NCBI GenBank assembly: GCA_019009955.1
Contig: CM032228.1
Span: forward strand, 255,694,001-255,758,000
DNA length: 64,000 bases
Reading direction: 5' to 3'
From: Riptortus pedestris
Taxonomy: Eukaryota; Arthropoda; Insecta; Hemiptera; Alydidae
Shown: positions 24,864 through 40,645 of the stretch, piece after piece
How positions within the stretch are numbered: position 1 is the first letter of the stretch
How the letters are laid out: the number at the start of each line of letters is the position of its first letter
Position numbers and translations under genes: made by a program
The notes under the pieces: model-generated
Database searches by the model: none
What the model was told of the DNA's origin: nothing
Seen by the model: only the letters and a program-made list of their open reading frames with translations

Positions 24864-27800
24864 CTGTTAACGCTCTAGCGGTCACAATTTTTGTTTGATC
24901 GTTACCAAACTCGGAATTTAATCGTTTTATGTAAAAAGGAAGATCAAGTTCGTTAATGGCTAAAATCGGACCAGTGGGAGGGGGGGTTTAGAGAGAGGGA
25001 TTTTCGAAAATTCGAAATATCTCCGTTACCATACGTCGGATCAAAAAATTGTATCGTAACCATTCTTATTGGAAATTAAATTTACTATAAATATTTTTCT
25101 ATTACATTTATTCTCTATCTTGAATATTAACCGAGATATTTGGATTTGTATTGTGAGTGTGGTTGGTTCGGGAGTTGCCGCCGAGCGCACTAGCGCTAGT
25201 GTGGCCGTTTCACTAACTATTCGTCCTCGGGAGAATAGGTTATTACTAGGCAGATTTCTCTATTGTAAAACTTCACGTGGGAAATCTGCTTAGTTTACGC
25301 AGCCCCTGCGTGACGGACTTTTTCGACATCTCCTGGGTAGGATCGATGAACATTTGAAGAAATTTTTCGAAAATCGCGTCATGAGTACGACCTCAATAGC
25401 TGATTTCCCTTAAGGGAAATCTGCTAAAATGCATAGAACAACAATTCTAGACCAACCATAGTTTAACAAGATTGGTCCTATAATATTTTGCAACACTTAA
25501 CAACAGATTTATTTTGAATTTTAGAATCCCCCCCCCCTAAACCCACACTATTTCATGTCCAATTTCGGGCACTAATATGATTTTCAGTGATTTCAAATTT
25601 TCAAAATTCCCTCCCCTCTCCTGTCCAGTTTTGGGCATTAACAAACTTGAACTTTCTTTTTACGAAACGATTAAATATCGAGTTTGATAACGATCATACA
25701 AAAATTGTGACTGCTGGAGCGTTAACAGACAGATATATATATATATATAAATATATATATACTAGCTAAGGTACCCGGCTTTGCTCGGGAATTCATTTGA
25801 GGTTTAATGATGATGGTATTTTTTTGGCAAGCCTTTACTTTCCACAATATTTTAACATTTCCCGATGTATACCCATCGTTGCTGTGGATTTGTTTATAAT
25901 AAAATGATTTGTTATGTAACCCTTCACTGTCCACAATTTTTTTATATTTCCCGTCTCCTGTGCATACGGTTTTTTTTTAATATTTATAATTCATAATCAT
26001 AGAAGTATTCTGTCCGCCAAACTATGTTTGAATTAAACTTCCTTTCCCTTGATACGGTACAAAGACCAACAGTGACTGAAAACGGAACAGAAAATGTAAT
26101 ATAGCAAATTTTTATTTCAGGCTTCTCTTATAACCCCCCCCCCCTTAGAACCTAAAAAAATTAATATAGCTTATAATCATTTAATTATTAATGCTAATTC
26201 ACATGCCGAGTTTTGCCAAGTTCCGTTCAATCGATAGTGCCAAATACAATTGTCGGTTACCGTTTTACTTTCCAGTGTACAGGTATATCTCGTTTATACT
26301 TCATATACGACAAAAGTGAATATAACAAAAGTCACTCTAAATAACAAAATAAACAACTTTTGTTATGTGCATATTTGCTGAAAAAGTAATAGGAAACGAA
26401 ATATCGCTATTTTTAATTTCAAGCCTCCCTTATAACCCCCACTCCTGCCAGTCCCTAGAAATGTTAGTATGGCTTATTATAAGGAAATCGTAAGTAGTAA
26501 TTCACATAGCGAGTTTGGTTTAGTTCGGTTGAGTCTTTCGTGCCAAATAAAATTGTTGACTCCCGCTATAATGTTTGGCGTATAACGCATTTGTACTTCG
26601 GAGTATAACGAAAGTATATATGACAAAAGTTACTCTAAATAATAAAATAAATAACTTTTGTTATGTGCATGTTTGCCGAAAAACCAATAGGAAACGAAAT
26701 ATCGCTATTTTTAATTTCAGCCCTCCCTTATAACCCCCACTCCTGTTCGTCTCAGAGAATATTAGTATAGCCTAAAGTCTAAGTTAGGCTAGTAGTAATA
26801 TACATACCAAGTTTCATAAAATTCGGTTCAGCCGTTTATGCGTGAAAAGGTAACAAACAAACAAACAAACAGACACGAAAAAAACAAAATGCAGTTGGTG
26901 GAAAATGGGCACAAAATGGTGTCTATGACATGTGAAATGAAAAGTTATCGTGAAATTTCGAGAAAAAAATCAATGTACAGACAGAGGTTACAATTTTATA
27001 TATTTATATAAAGCAGAAAATTATAAAATATAAATATATTCCATTAATTTTTAAACTAGTGAATGTGTAGAACAATAATTGTAGAACATTACACATTATT
27101 AACAAGATTTGTTGTCTTGCAGTTTTTGATCTGATGCATAATAACTAAAGTATACACATACACAATTTTTAACTTCAGCACTTTTCTAAACCACCTCACT
27201 CTTCATGAAAGTTTTTTTTTTTTTATGTTAAAGAAAATAGGTTCTGTAGAGATTATTTTTCCAATTACTAGTAGGTACTCAGATTTGCAAAGTATTTTTA
27301 ACACACTCAAAATTTCCTCACCCCTCAAACAATATGTATATCCAACAAACTTGGATTTATGAATTTCGCTTTTTGAACAGTATTTCGGGATCTAGGGGCA
27401 GAAAAATGATGTAATCTTTGCCCCAGAGCTTTCTGCATGCCCTACAATAATAGCTAATTCCCTATTCCCTAATTATAAGCAAAAGAGAAAATGCATACAT
27501 TTTTTTGCTCAAAAGGGAATTCAATTACTGATGGTTACCTCTTCTCAGAAAATTGAATCAATAATACAAATCTTCATTGCTATCCTAAAATAAAAAGGAC
27601 TTAATTCTTGGAAAGAATAGGTATTCAGGCTAGGTAAGTAATAATATAAATGGAAAATACACCTTACCTTTCAGTGAATGGAGCCAAATCGACTGGGTAC
27701 ATATGTGTAATTTTTAGTTTGGAATAAATAGTTTCGAACTGCTTCTTCTGTTGCTCTATGTAACTTGATGGGGGGTTCTTATTCCAATAAGAAACGGAAA

Positions 27801-30800
27801 TAATGTTACTTATACCAGACACCAAAAACCTGTCTGCCAATGTTGGTTCTGCAAAAAATTTGCAATATATTAAAAATAAATAACAATATAAAATATTCTT
27901 ATAATTGTGAAAACAAATGTTTGTTCCAGTGAGTATTTAAAGTCTTCTGCTTTCTATGTAGGTAGGTGTTTTATACCAATACCACCCACTAACTTAGCCT
28001 ATATAGCTGAAAGTATGAATATTTTCTATCAAAGCAAAACCCCTAAATAAGCAACTACTAAGCATGAAAATGGCTTTCAGGAAATTCAAATGCATTTATT
28101 AAAAAAAAAATACCAAAAGTCCATCACACAGGATCTGTGTAAACTAAGCAGATTTCCCACGTGCTGGTAAACATACCAAAACTTATGAGTAGAAGTGGAG
28201 AAGGAGGAGCATACTGATGGCAGAAAGCAAAAGACTATGAATAACTTGGTTAATACTTGGGATACGGAAAAATGCAATGAACAACAATTGTAGAGCACCA
28301 ATAGTTTAACAAGATTTGTTCCACAACATTTTATGATCCGACTTATAATAATGGATATTTTGAAGTTTCAAATTCCATCCATTCTAACCCTCCCCTATTC
28401 CGCCCCCGATTTCTACCAATAACAAATACAATCTTTAGTGTTGACTGAACGGTTAAATATTGAGTATGGAATAGAAGAAATAAATCTTTTTGATTAATGC
28501 CTGCAAAATCTTACTTAAAAACATCATCACTACATAAATGCATGCGTCTCACAAAGTTAACATTCAATGAAAACAATATGAAACTCGCATTGAATAATGA
28601 TTGTCCACATCGTACTACTATAATCAGGTGGTACAGAGAATTTGAAAGGGGCAATTTGACTCTGGAGGATGCTGAGAGAGAAGGAAGGCCAAGGACGTCT
28701 GTAACAGAGGAAAACATTTCGGCTGTGAGGAAAATGCTTAATGAAGACTGGCTAGTGACACATCAGCAGATAGAGGAGACCTTACACCTTCATGCACCAG
28801 CAATTCATTCGATTCTGCGAAACCATTTAAAGGTAAAGAAACTTTGTTGTCTTTGGGTGCCCCATAGTCTGATAGAAGAGTAAATGACACATCGTGTGAC
28901 TTGGTGCCGAAAGGTGCTGAAATAATTTGAAAAGGGACAATCCCAATATGTGAATAGCATCGTGACAGGGGACGAAACTCGGCTATACTAATATTATGTG
29001 CTGGCCAAGCCTCAAAACAAAGTTTGGGTCTTTAACGATGAGGATACACCAGTAAATGTCAGAATATCTCGATCTGTAAAGAAAAAAATGGTCGCTGCAT
29101 TTTTCAGATCCAGTGGAAATGTAGAGCGTGTTGTTTTGGACACACAGACGACAGTTGCAGCTAAGTGGCACACTGAGTAGTGCCTGCCTTAAGTCATAGG
29201 ACCCCTGAAAAACCTGCGACCAAAGTCAAGAATGGACATCTGGTGCCTCGACCATGACAACGCTCCAGCTCACCGTGCCAGGGCTTGCACCGAGTATTTG
29301 GCCACTACTGGGCTGAAACTTCTTGAGCAGCCTCCTTACAGTCCAGACCTTGCTCCCTGACACTTTGCACTGTTCCCGCATGTGAAAATGGAGCTGAAAG
29401 GATAACGTTTTTCTACTGACGAGGACCTTCTGAGGGATTGGGCCTCACTCCCGGATGAAACTTGGCAGAACTGGTTTAAGGGCTGGTTCCGACGAATGGA
29501 GAAGTGTATTAAATGTGGTGGAAATTATTTCGAGAAAATTAAATAAATAAACCTGTATTGCAAAACTTTTGTAGTGACCTATGTATAATGAGTGCAACTT
29601 CAATAGCTGATTTCATCTGCTACAATAGTCCCTCAAGAAGGAGCTGTGTAATTTTCAATTTTTCTTGGATGCACATAATTTATAGAATATATTTTAATTT
29701 CAAATCATAGTCCCACGATCTGGCACTATGCACAAAACTAGACATGTCTCTGTAGAGAAGCTAGCAGAAAGTTAAATAAAATAAAATGAGAACATAAATG
29801 TAATTATATTGACAGGTATAAGCACCGAAGCAGGTACAAAAGTACTATCGAGTAGAAGATAAAAATACTACTAAAAAAATAATTATAAACAACCAAGTAC
29901 TTTTGAAAAAACAAATCAACAATAAAGACGAATTATGAACTAATGCACAAAAAAAGAAAACAACATTTAAATGTAATTATGTAATAATATTCTATTCTGT
30001 ATTAATTAACCTAAATTTTTTTTAAAAAACTCCCCCCCCCTGTAATGAACAACCATCCAACAAGCATTCACTTTTCCAAAAAAGTACTCATAATTAGACA
30101 ATATTTGGGTCACTTACTCTACTTATTTTGATATAATTCTTACTTGTAAACTGCCAGAAAACAGCAATTGCATTGTCAGCGGGGAAGGTTTTCCTGTGAT
30201 GAGTCTTAGCATTCGTGAATTCAATGTTATTCAGGCTAATGCTCTTAGCCCAGTTTTGTAATTCGATCAAATTCTCCTTAGTCCACGAGAAAAACATAGT
30301 AACATGAGCACATTTCTGAAAAATATTTAAAAAATGAGTATAGGCACTGGTGGCAAAATAAAATGTTAGAACAATAAAAGAGTGAAATATTTTGTTACAA
30401 AATGTTCTATGTACTTAATGTTATTAATACATATGAAATTGTAACTGTTTACATAATTTAATAAGCCTTATTAAACCAGGCGCAGAAGTCAGTTATTTGT
30501 AAATTTGGAAAATTTTAGAGAAGAGGTTGATCCAAAAAGGCAGTAACAATTTTAACATCCCCTCAAAATGAAACATTTCATTATTAAATTTTGGAATAAG
30601 TGCTTTTAATTTAAACAACATCTTTCTTTAGAAGAGGCTAATAGTTTATAATTAAATTATTTTATATCAATCAAATCAGTATAATATGTGGTAATAGTTT
30701 CTTTAAACAATTATGTATATGTCAAACAAGGAAATTCATTGTGGCGGTGGACCTAAATGCTTCTGATTGATTCTTCAGAGATCTGCATTATCACCTACAA

Positions 30801-33800
30801 AATCCTGAATTCAAGTTTTATTTATTATTATATGGGTTAAGAGTACCATACATATTGCAAGCGAATATGATATTAGTGTTAACACTACTGGAGTGGAATA
30901 GGCTGAGTAGGGGAGTAATCTCTTTGGTTGGCAACATTGCTACACCCTTTGAGAGTTAATAAGATGGTGTCGGCATGCACAAGATGTCACGCTGCACTGC
31001 CTATACAGAAATAATGAACCATTTACCTATAACTCATGCCTCAAGCATTCTCTTTCATTTTCTTTAGTCTTAATAATAAAGCTAATTCTATAAAATTTGA
31101 TGAAAAATTATTCCATAAGTGAAAGTTTGTAGTACTTATAGTAAATACCACTTACAATAAATACCAGACATTCTATGATTATGGCATTATAAAGTTAGTG
31201 GAAAGATGGGAAAAAGTCGTATTATATAATGGTCAATATATTGCACTTTCATATAAATATTATGTCTATAATACACTCGAGTTTTATTTCACCCTCAAAA
31301 ACCGAAGACTTATTTGCCAAGCCAATACAATTTTCTATCAGTATACTTTCCAAAATTCAGAGTCCACTACACAACAGAAAATAGTTGGTTGTTGAAGTTT
31401 AGAGTCCTGGAAATTTGTAATCTATTGCAACAAAATGCTACCATCAAACTAATATTTATTATAAAAAATATAAACCTAGTGATATAAATCGGAAAGGGGT
31501 ACGTACAGGTTGCAGAATTAATGTTGAAAAGAGTTATAGCAAGTACTAAATTGGGATAAGGAAGTGTGTGTGTGAGGAGAACTGAAATTGAGAATGGTGC
31601 AGAGGTGGGTGCATCAGCTATAAGAGGAAATAGCCTTCAATGTTGCCGCTCATTCTTCAATATTTCATAATAATATATGAAAACTTGTGACACTAGGTGC
31701 AGATACAGTATAAACAAGAAAAATGTATTTTGTAAAAAACTCATTAAAGGTGGTGTAAATATCACATGTTAAATTTTGAAATAACACATTCCTTACCTAT
31801 TATTATTAATTGGAAATAATAATAATAAAAATAACTAAATAACAATATTCTAACTTTTAATTACTTACCACTAAATACAAGATATATATTATCTTCTTGA
31901 GAGATTACAATGCTCATCATCACATGTCTTTCAATTTTCTTTTGGAGATGAAGCCAAATTTATAGTGTGGTTGGACGTGATAAGAGCCAATACGTTTCCA
32001 AATGTGAACCCAAATAGTAAGTTAAGCTAGTAATGAAGTACTAACTCGATGTCTACCTAGTATTCCCACGACATATTGTCAGTCCTTCTGGGCGACTGCT
32101 CAGTCAAACCCATCAACACAACGACTTTTTGAGATTAATAGCCACCCAAACACACTGGAAAAATTTGGCCGCATCTTTTACAAAGTACGACGAAGGGAAA
32201 GTCTTGTATACCTACCAAATCATCAATTACCGAAGAGGTGTAGAGCTGGAATGTAGAAGTTCATGTATATGATCCTTCTACAAAAATATGAACACATTTA
32301 AAGGTTGATCCATAAAATCAGTTTTTACCCACCCTTGAAAATACAATTACTTGTATTACAGTGGGTTCAGAATGTACTATATATCATCCTGAAATTTGTT
32401 AAATTAATGAAGATAAAAAGAGGGAAACAAGATTTTATGCTTCCCTAAATGCTATTTAATGGCTATGAAAATGATAAAAGGAAATCCATTTTCAATCATT
32501 TTTGCAACACCCACGTCTAAAGAAAATATTTATTATCGTCACATCAAAGATGTGATGATTTCAGCCAAAAAGACTGTAGTACCTTGGCAAAGTAGAGGCC
32601 AACTAGCCTGAAAGGAGATGCGAGGTAGACCCTTGTCGAAGAATTAAAGCCGGCATGAGCTTCAATGAGACCAAGGATTGGTCGGAGAGCATCAATAGGT
32701 GGCCGACTCCTCTCCCCAGTCAAACGATGAAGAACGCCATTCAAGTAGTCCGGAACAAATGATAGACCAAGGATGTGAGTTGCTAATACGGATGCTTCGT
32801 CCTTCAGGCTGCGATTAAAGGAATACAAAAATAATAAAAGATGAAGTTAAAATAAATGTTTGGCTTTCTTTCTGTTCAATTGTTTTTTGTAAAAAAGGCA
32901 ATAAAGCCAAAGGCCAGTTCTTTTGAAAGAACTGCTATGTAAACTGAATAGTTTACAATAAAATGACATAAGCAGCATTCAATGGAACTACTGCTGAATA
33001 GTAATAGAAGAGCTACTTTTTTTTCAAAATATAATCTTAATTTATCAACCGAACTAAAAATTCAGAATCTATAAATTGGGAAAAGAAAGTTATATATATT
33101 ATCATTGAAATAAATGAATTAGGGAATAGAGCTCACTGAGATTCTATCTCCGAAATCAGCACATTCATTCCAAGAATGACTTGAATCTACCTTAATTTAT
33201 TAATTTACATTTTCCTAACACAAATTGTAGAAATATATTTAGAGTATCACAAACAAGGAGGGTTCATATCAACATCTGTATTGGATCTCAATGGAACAAA
33301 CAAAATTACTCTGTAAAAAATATCACGGAAAATTTATGGTTTGGGAACTAACTTTTTTCTCGCTGCAAATCTTATATTATCTCTACGATTATTCTTTACT
33401 CTTTCCCGATCTAATAAGTTGAAGCACCTTCTATGATCTTTGGGTACGAAATTTCCCATTCATGTCTTTCCATATATTTTTATATTTTGACTTATGAACA
33501 TTATTTAACTTATGTTCATGTAGGTCTCTGTTGAAATTTCATTATCAAACACATTTATGGGGGGTTCCATAGACTTAGAGGATTTGGTTGGCTATTAAAT
33601 GTATAGATACGTTTGTTAAAACCTAAAATTAAAGTATTTCAATGCTTCTATTATCTATAACTATCCTTAATTGAGAATTACTAAAACTAAAGAACCACAA
33701 CCTTTTGCTAAGAGGATACCTATTCTCTATATCAATCTCTCCTACCATGTATGTTGTTGATTTGTAATGGCGTGTAAACAATAAGGAAACTTCTAGCGAA

Positions 33801-36800
33801 ATTTCACTAAGAATAATTCATGGTGTTAACTGATCAGGAATAATGGTACATATATTGCTATATTTTCCTTTTAGTGATATGAGAAGAAACTACAATAGAG
33901 GATTTTTTCTAAATTCCACTCAATTACTCTTTAAGAGTTGAGAAATCAATGCTTGCGTAAAGTTTCAATGTTTTAATCCGTCCTGAAAAATTCACTTTGC
34001 TATTTTTTTTAAATAGTATAAACAACTTATTTTTTGCTATCACATTTGTGTCCCTACTGCATTGATTATTCGTTATAAAAATGAAAATCTTTGGCTCGAA
34101 ACTCATAGAGGGTCAAAAATTAGCAGAGGGCTTTGTCGGGGGCCAGCTGGAAGTACCTACGATGGCATTCAGAACAAACATTACTCTCCTTTATTGAAGT
34201 AACTACAATCACTTATTGAATTGGCTCATGATGTTGGAGAACAAGTAACATGTCCAATCCCAAACCAAAACCTGCTAACAGCATATCTGAATCAAATTTA
34301 TCATATTTCTCAAGTTTCAGACCATTCTAAGAACAATGTAATCCAAATTGAGAATCATCTGCCCACTTGATTGTTACTCAATCATTTCAAAATAGCTAGG
34401 CAAATTTCAATGGACTTCAACTATCCAAATTACAATTCGGCTATACAAGAAATTGAATTTGTAACAATGAGCAGGGTTACTTCGATATTTGCCAATATTT
34501 CCGTTTGTATAGTTTTTATCAAGAAAAACGACTACTTTCAAGGTGGTTTACTCTAAAGGCAAAACATAAATTCTTCAAATCTCATGAATATAAGTTTTAA
34601 GCAGATTGTGTTTAGAATATATTTTGAGCCCTTACAGATTTTGAAGTTTTTACTTCTGACTTCCAGTGTCAATATATGTAAGTTATCTAGGTGATTACTG
34701 CCGACTTCCGATCACCACCTCATACTCCTATGGTATTATATCTGATTCCCGGAGCAGATATTATCCATTATTTTCCCTACTGAAGAGATGCAACCAGTTT
34801 TATAGGAAACTTGATATTTATTTCAGCCAATAAATAGTAATAAGTTTGTCAATATTTGTCCAATGCCCATTCCATGCTTCAAGGGTGAAACAATAACATA
34901 ATTGTAATATATTGAAAGTAAAGGGATTATTCACTGTTTACTTTAGCCGTATATTTATGTTTCGATGGTAGAGTAGTGTTATCATAATTCATTGAACATG
35001 CAATAGAATATGTGTATTTCAATTCAATTATGAAGAACAGCTATTGTCAATATAAATCCCTCTACTTTCCACTTCACGGATATAACAATTGAATGACTGT
35101 ACAGTTATTGTTCATGCTACAGAACATTTGTGGAATATGATGATGAACATGACAGTTTATTTTTGTGTATACGTTAATACAATCTTCAGTTATACTTATT
35201 TGTGAATCCAATACTAATTCAATTAATTTATGGATAATGGTTATTTTAAATATAATTTTATCAATTTTGACTTACTGTCCTTCACACGCCCTATTTCACA
35301 CCCGTGGGTAACAGCTCATTTTCCATTTTGTCCAGATCAAAGGACTTATTTCATAATATTTCTTCCTCTCTGTTTTTCCCTTTAATGATGATACGAAGTT
35401 CCCTTCATTTGGATAAATTAGAGTATTACTTTTTAAAGTATATTGTTAATTTCTAGAGTAGCCTAAAAGTTGATGTTTGTTTCATTGGAATCCATTGTTA
35501 CTACTGGCTGCCCCCTCCTTGTAAGTTGAAGGACAAAGGTGGATATAATTCGAACGTGAAGAAATAGAACAAACTTACTTAGTAGAGTAGGCCATGATGA
35601 GATAAACGGAATCAAGGCTATATTTTTTCCCTTCGCCACTGTAAAACTTGTCTATTTTCTCCTTTGCCTCTTCTGTCTTTTTCTTTATCATAACAGAGTA
35701 TGACTCGTCATGATTTTGAACATCATTTTCGTTTTCAGAGGCTTCTTTCTCGACTCCATCTAAAACACATAACAAGGATTTTTATGAACAAATTATAACA
35801 CCAGTTTTTTATATTAAGGTAATAATGCAATATAATACATTATGGAATGTCTCCATGGTTAACTGGAATAAGGATCCATGTTACACGTATGTTAAAATTT
35901 CATTTTGCAAAAAGAATGTTGCGTATGATGTACTATAAAATTAGCATGTTGGCTAGCAAATGCAAGATAACTCGTACTCGTAGTTTGTCATTATAGACCT
36001 ACTACCAAGTTACTTTGTTGTTTAATGACTCATAATTGTTTTTCACAAAGAGCTCCCTTAAGCAAAATTAAGATAAAAAAAAAAAAAAGTATATACTCTT
36101 GTAACTCTCTTATAATGATAATTGCTAACTATAATTAAATAGTTTTCTTATTCAAAAAGTCTTAAAAAATATCGAAGGCAGTCAACACTTAAATACAGCA
36201 TTTTTAATAATTATTGACTCCATTGACTTTCTCAAGAATACAAAATATTAATAATCTATAGAAACACATATAAAACAGTAATAAATACCTTCGGTCAACT
36301 GCTTGAATCTAACTGCAATTATCTTTGGTATTTTGGGTATGATAACAGTCATGACAAACCGGGCACACAATGTCATTTTGACAGAAATACCGAGGATGTC
36401 ACCTTCTTTCTTCACGTGATTATATGGCTTTAGTCCAAGTTCGGGTAGTGCAGCAACAAAAGCCTTCACAAATTGAACCAATCGTTAGAAAAATTAAATA
36501 TATTAAAAATACAGAAATATATTTTTAGAAAAAGGTCTTAAGTCTTAATGAACTAGAAGGTTCCTGTATGTGTTAGAATTATTAATTGTAAGCCAACAAT
36601 AATAAACCCTTGGTTCTAAAACAGCATTTCACCCTAGAGAACCTACAGGAATATGTCCTCAAATAATGAACTGCATCAAGAAATAACATTTATATTATTA
36701 TTTATTAATGTCCACTTTTTACTACTATGTCATATTGGGATGAGTTTTCTACAGGTCACCATCCTTTTCTAGCCAGGGTGGGACTAAGGATTTTATTTAA

Positions 36801-39800
36801 TGAGTCCGTCACTAAATAAATTCCTATTGCCTAGGCAGGAATCAAACTCTCTTCTCTAGGTTTACCATGTGAGATTAAGGCCAATGCTTTAACTCACATG
36901 GCTAACCTGAGCCCCTATAACATTTATATATTTCACAGTAAATTTAAAGATATGCCAAATTAATATCTTACTTCAAATTACATTCTTCATAAAAAGCTAA
37001 CCATGATGTGATTTGTCATTGTAAAATTAAACCCCGGATGGTTAACGATTATTTTTTTTATAAATACAATCAAACAATTAAAGAAAACCATAACAGAAAA
37101 TTGCTGTGACCTCAAATCCTTTGAATTCATGATGCATATGACATAATATGTCGTCGGTTTGTTTAAAAGCTTATATACATATTAAAAAAAGAAATAATAA
37201 GTCAATTTCATATTGCTTTTATATATTTATTAGCTCAGTTCTTTATTCATTGATATATATAACTAAATATTTTTTGAGTTGATTTTTGCCCATTTTCAGC
37301 CATTTGACAGATTTTCCAGAGATTTCAGTTGTCTAAATTGTGGAAACTTCATAATGAATATTTCCAAGTTTATTATTATTATTATTTATTAACATCCACT
37401 TTTTGCAACTAAGGCTAATTGGGACGGGTTATCTACAGGTTACCACCCATTTCTAGCCAGGGTAGGACTTGGGATTTAATGAATTCCATCACTAAGTAAT
37501 TTCCTTTACCCAGGCAAGAATCAAACTCGCCACTCTAGGCTTACCCTGGGAGATTAAGGTCAATGCTTTAACCTTCCCAGTTTAATGTATGTAATGAAAT
37601 TGACATTGCATTACATAAGCCCATTATAAATGGCCATATATTTTATATTCTGAGTATTCCCAGCACAGAGCACATTAAGATTATTATGTATGAATGCTTA
37701 AATGTATTGTTTTTACCTTTAAATAAGAATTATATCCAATTTAGAGTGAAGTCACCATGTGCTCTAGCATTTTCATAGATAACGCCGATGGATTTTGATA
37801 ATAACATTCACAGCTCTTAACGTCGGTACACTAAGTAATAATACGGATGAATTTCGATAATTAATTCACGTTAAATGCACTTTTTGAGCGTATTTCGATC
37901 GGCAGTTCAAAGTTCACTCCCGGATTAGCCCTATATAAGGACCCCGATACGGAGGATTAAAGTCAGTCATATTGCGCATCCTCTGGAAGGGAGACCTTGC
38001 TTCTCGTCCGTCCGAGAGTTAATCCTTCAGCTTGTTCCTGCCTGCCTGGGCTACACTATCTCTCACGGCTAAGTCAGCACTTCTATTAAACAGCTAAGTC
38101 CTTTTATTGTAATATAGACTAAGTATTATTAAGTGTCCCCCATTATATTTATAAAGGTGCCTTTTCATTTTAATCATTAATATTTATAATTGGTGAATAT
38201 TTTTATTATAAATAAATTTATATATTTGAATTTTAACTTGAGTCGATTGTTGGTGGCCCTTCCTAAATTCTTGTTAGTGGTTTGGTTGTGGGATTTTTTA
38301 TATATTTCAGCTTCCACTGCTTATCACGCAGCCAGATCGCAACATGTATATAACTTCACATTACACAAACAAATCTTTTGTCTTCAAACTTTTTTTTTTT
38401 TTTTTGAAACAGCATATGGGAAATGTACAAGAAATATTGTTAGATGAAGATGGAGTTTAGTACCTTGACTAGAAGAACCATCTGTCTCGGAATGCTGATA
38501 CACAAGTCAATAGGCACAATTCCTATCGCTTCTTTGTCTTCTGAAACAGCTCGTAGTCCACATAATGTTTCGCCAGTATCAGGATCTTCCTCTGAAATTT
38601 ACAAAAATGCGAAAAAATGTAATATTTATTAAGAACTAGTAATAACTAATAAATACATCTTACTACAGAGTTTGAACACCAAAAGTCAGTTGCGTAGGAC
38701 TGAATAAACAATGCATACTATGCACATGCTAGATGTCAATGCTGATGATATTTCACAATCTATTCACTATTTCCCCTGTAATGAGAATCTCATCTAAACA
38801 GGATCTAGGTAGGATGAAAGAATTGGCTAAGCTTCCACTATAACAGTTTATTAAAAAGGCAGTCCAGCTCCGAGAGCCATCAGGCCAACATCCAAGACCT
38901 TCGGGCACTGACGATGCACTGCATCGAAAGCGCCCTGTCGTTTTAATAAATTGTTACAGTGGAAGCTTAGCCAATTTTTTCATCCTACCTACATTAGAAG
39001 TCACTTCCACCTGCCAAAATACCAACTCTAAACAGGATCTGTATACTGGGTCACATTCCCATAAAAGGGATGTGTGAATAAAAAGTCTATCACACAGGGG
39101 CTGCATACACTAAGTAGATTTCCCAAGTGCTGGTATAGCTTACTTGTCACTTTGTTTTACGATATACTCTCTATTTCTATGTATAAAATGTAATGAATAG
39201 AAGGGGCAAAGCGGCAGGGTGGGGTTACTCAGGTCTGAAAGCAAGAACAACAATTGTAGAGCATCAATTGTTTAACCAGATTGGTTCTATAACATTTTCC
39301 AATCTGACTCATAATAACAGAGATATTTTGAATTTTCGGATTCCCTCTCTAAACCCCAACTAATGAAAGTCCGATTTCAGCCAGTAGCAAATATGATCTT
39401 TATTGTTGACAGAAAAGGGTAACATAGAGTATGGTATAGATCAAATAAACATTTTCAATTAATCAAAAAATCAAGCTGAAGATAAAAATAAGTACAAGTT
39501 CGATCCCTGCCAAAAGAGAACGTTACTTGTTGAATCGCTCACCATAGTGCGCTAGTGTTGCAACACTTATGGAAATGCAGCAGTCTAATGAGAATATATG
39601 TCTGACTCCTTGGGATGACTAACAATTATGACTCCCTTAGATCCTGTCCACAGGAAGGCTGCCAGCAAAAGCTGGCCACTGACACTCCAGGGAGCAATGG
39701 GGCCTGGCAGTCTACTGGAGACAACTCATTCCAGGTCCTCCTTGGATAACGGGGATTGTATGTAGAATTGATCACTCACTATCACCCTGAACACAAATCC

Positions 39801-40595
39801 CTTGAACAAGCTCGGGTGTGACTAAAGATCTTAAAGACCTGTAATACTAACCGAACAAAGAAAAAATTCCGTCACACAGGGGCTGCGTAAACTAAGCAGA
39901 TTTCCCACTTCGAAGTTTTACAATAGAGAAATCTGCAAACTGCTAAACTTAACACAACCGTGAGTAAATACAAACGGTAACAAGAAATCTCAGTTAATTT
40001 TAATAAGCCCCCAATGGAAATGACTTGTCTGCCAGCCACTCAGAGCTGAACAGATAGATAGATATATTCTTCACCGGAAAGAAAAACAATTACTTATATA
40101 TATCTGAATATAATATATTAACTTTATAGCAAACTATTTACTTATCTAGTACTGCAATTTATAATGAATCAGAATAATTTATATTTTAACATTTTGCATA
40201 TATCTGACAAAAGTAAAAGCTTTAACAACAAGAAAGGTTAGAAGAAGCTTACACAAGAGCCGAACAGTTACAGGAACGGCAAACTAATCCGGAAACTTAC
40301 GACAATGGCTGATCTCATCTCATCCGCTGTCCACACATACTTCATCTCGGTTAATATTCAAGATAGAGAATAAATGTTTATAACAATATTTATAGCACAT
40401 TTAATTTGCAATAAGATTGGTCCTATATACTTTTTCGATCTGACGTATAATAGTAGAGGTATGTTGAATTTTCGAAAATCCCCACTCCCACTGGTCCAAT
40501 TTCAGCTATTAACGAACTTGATCATGACATAAAACAATTAAGTATCGAGTTTGGTAACAATGAAACAAAAATTGCGACTGCTAGAGCGTTAACAG

Positions 40596-40645
<50 letters not shown>

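Larger units (their letters stand above)
23706..25428 (+). mobile_element. H-family element split by later insertions
   Basis: 5' part 23706-24257 (GTCCGTCACGCAGGGGCTGC to the microsatellite) and 3' part 25324-25428 (CGACATCTCCTGGGTAGG to GGGAAATCTGCTA). Between them lie a fold-back mariner MITE (24258-24709) and a complete H element in reverse (24716-25318). Rejoining the sides restores the order seen in intact copies. Confidence 0.8.
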
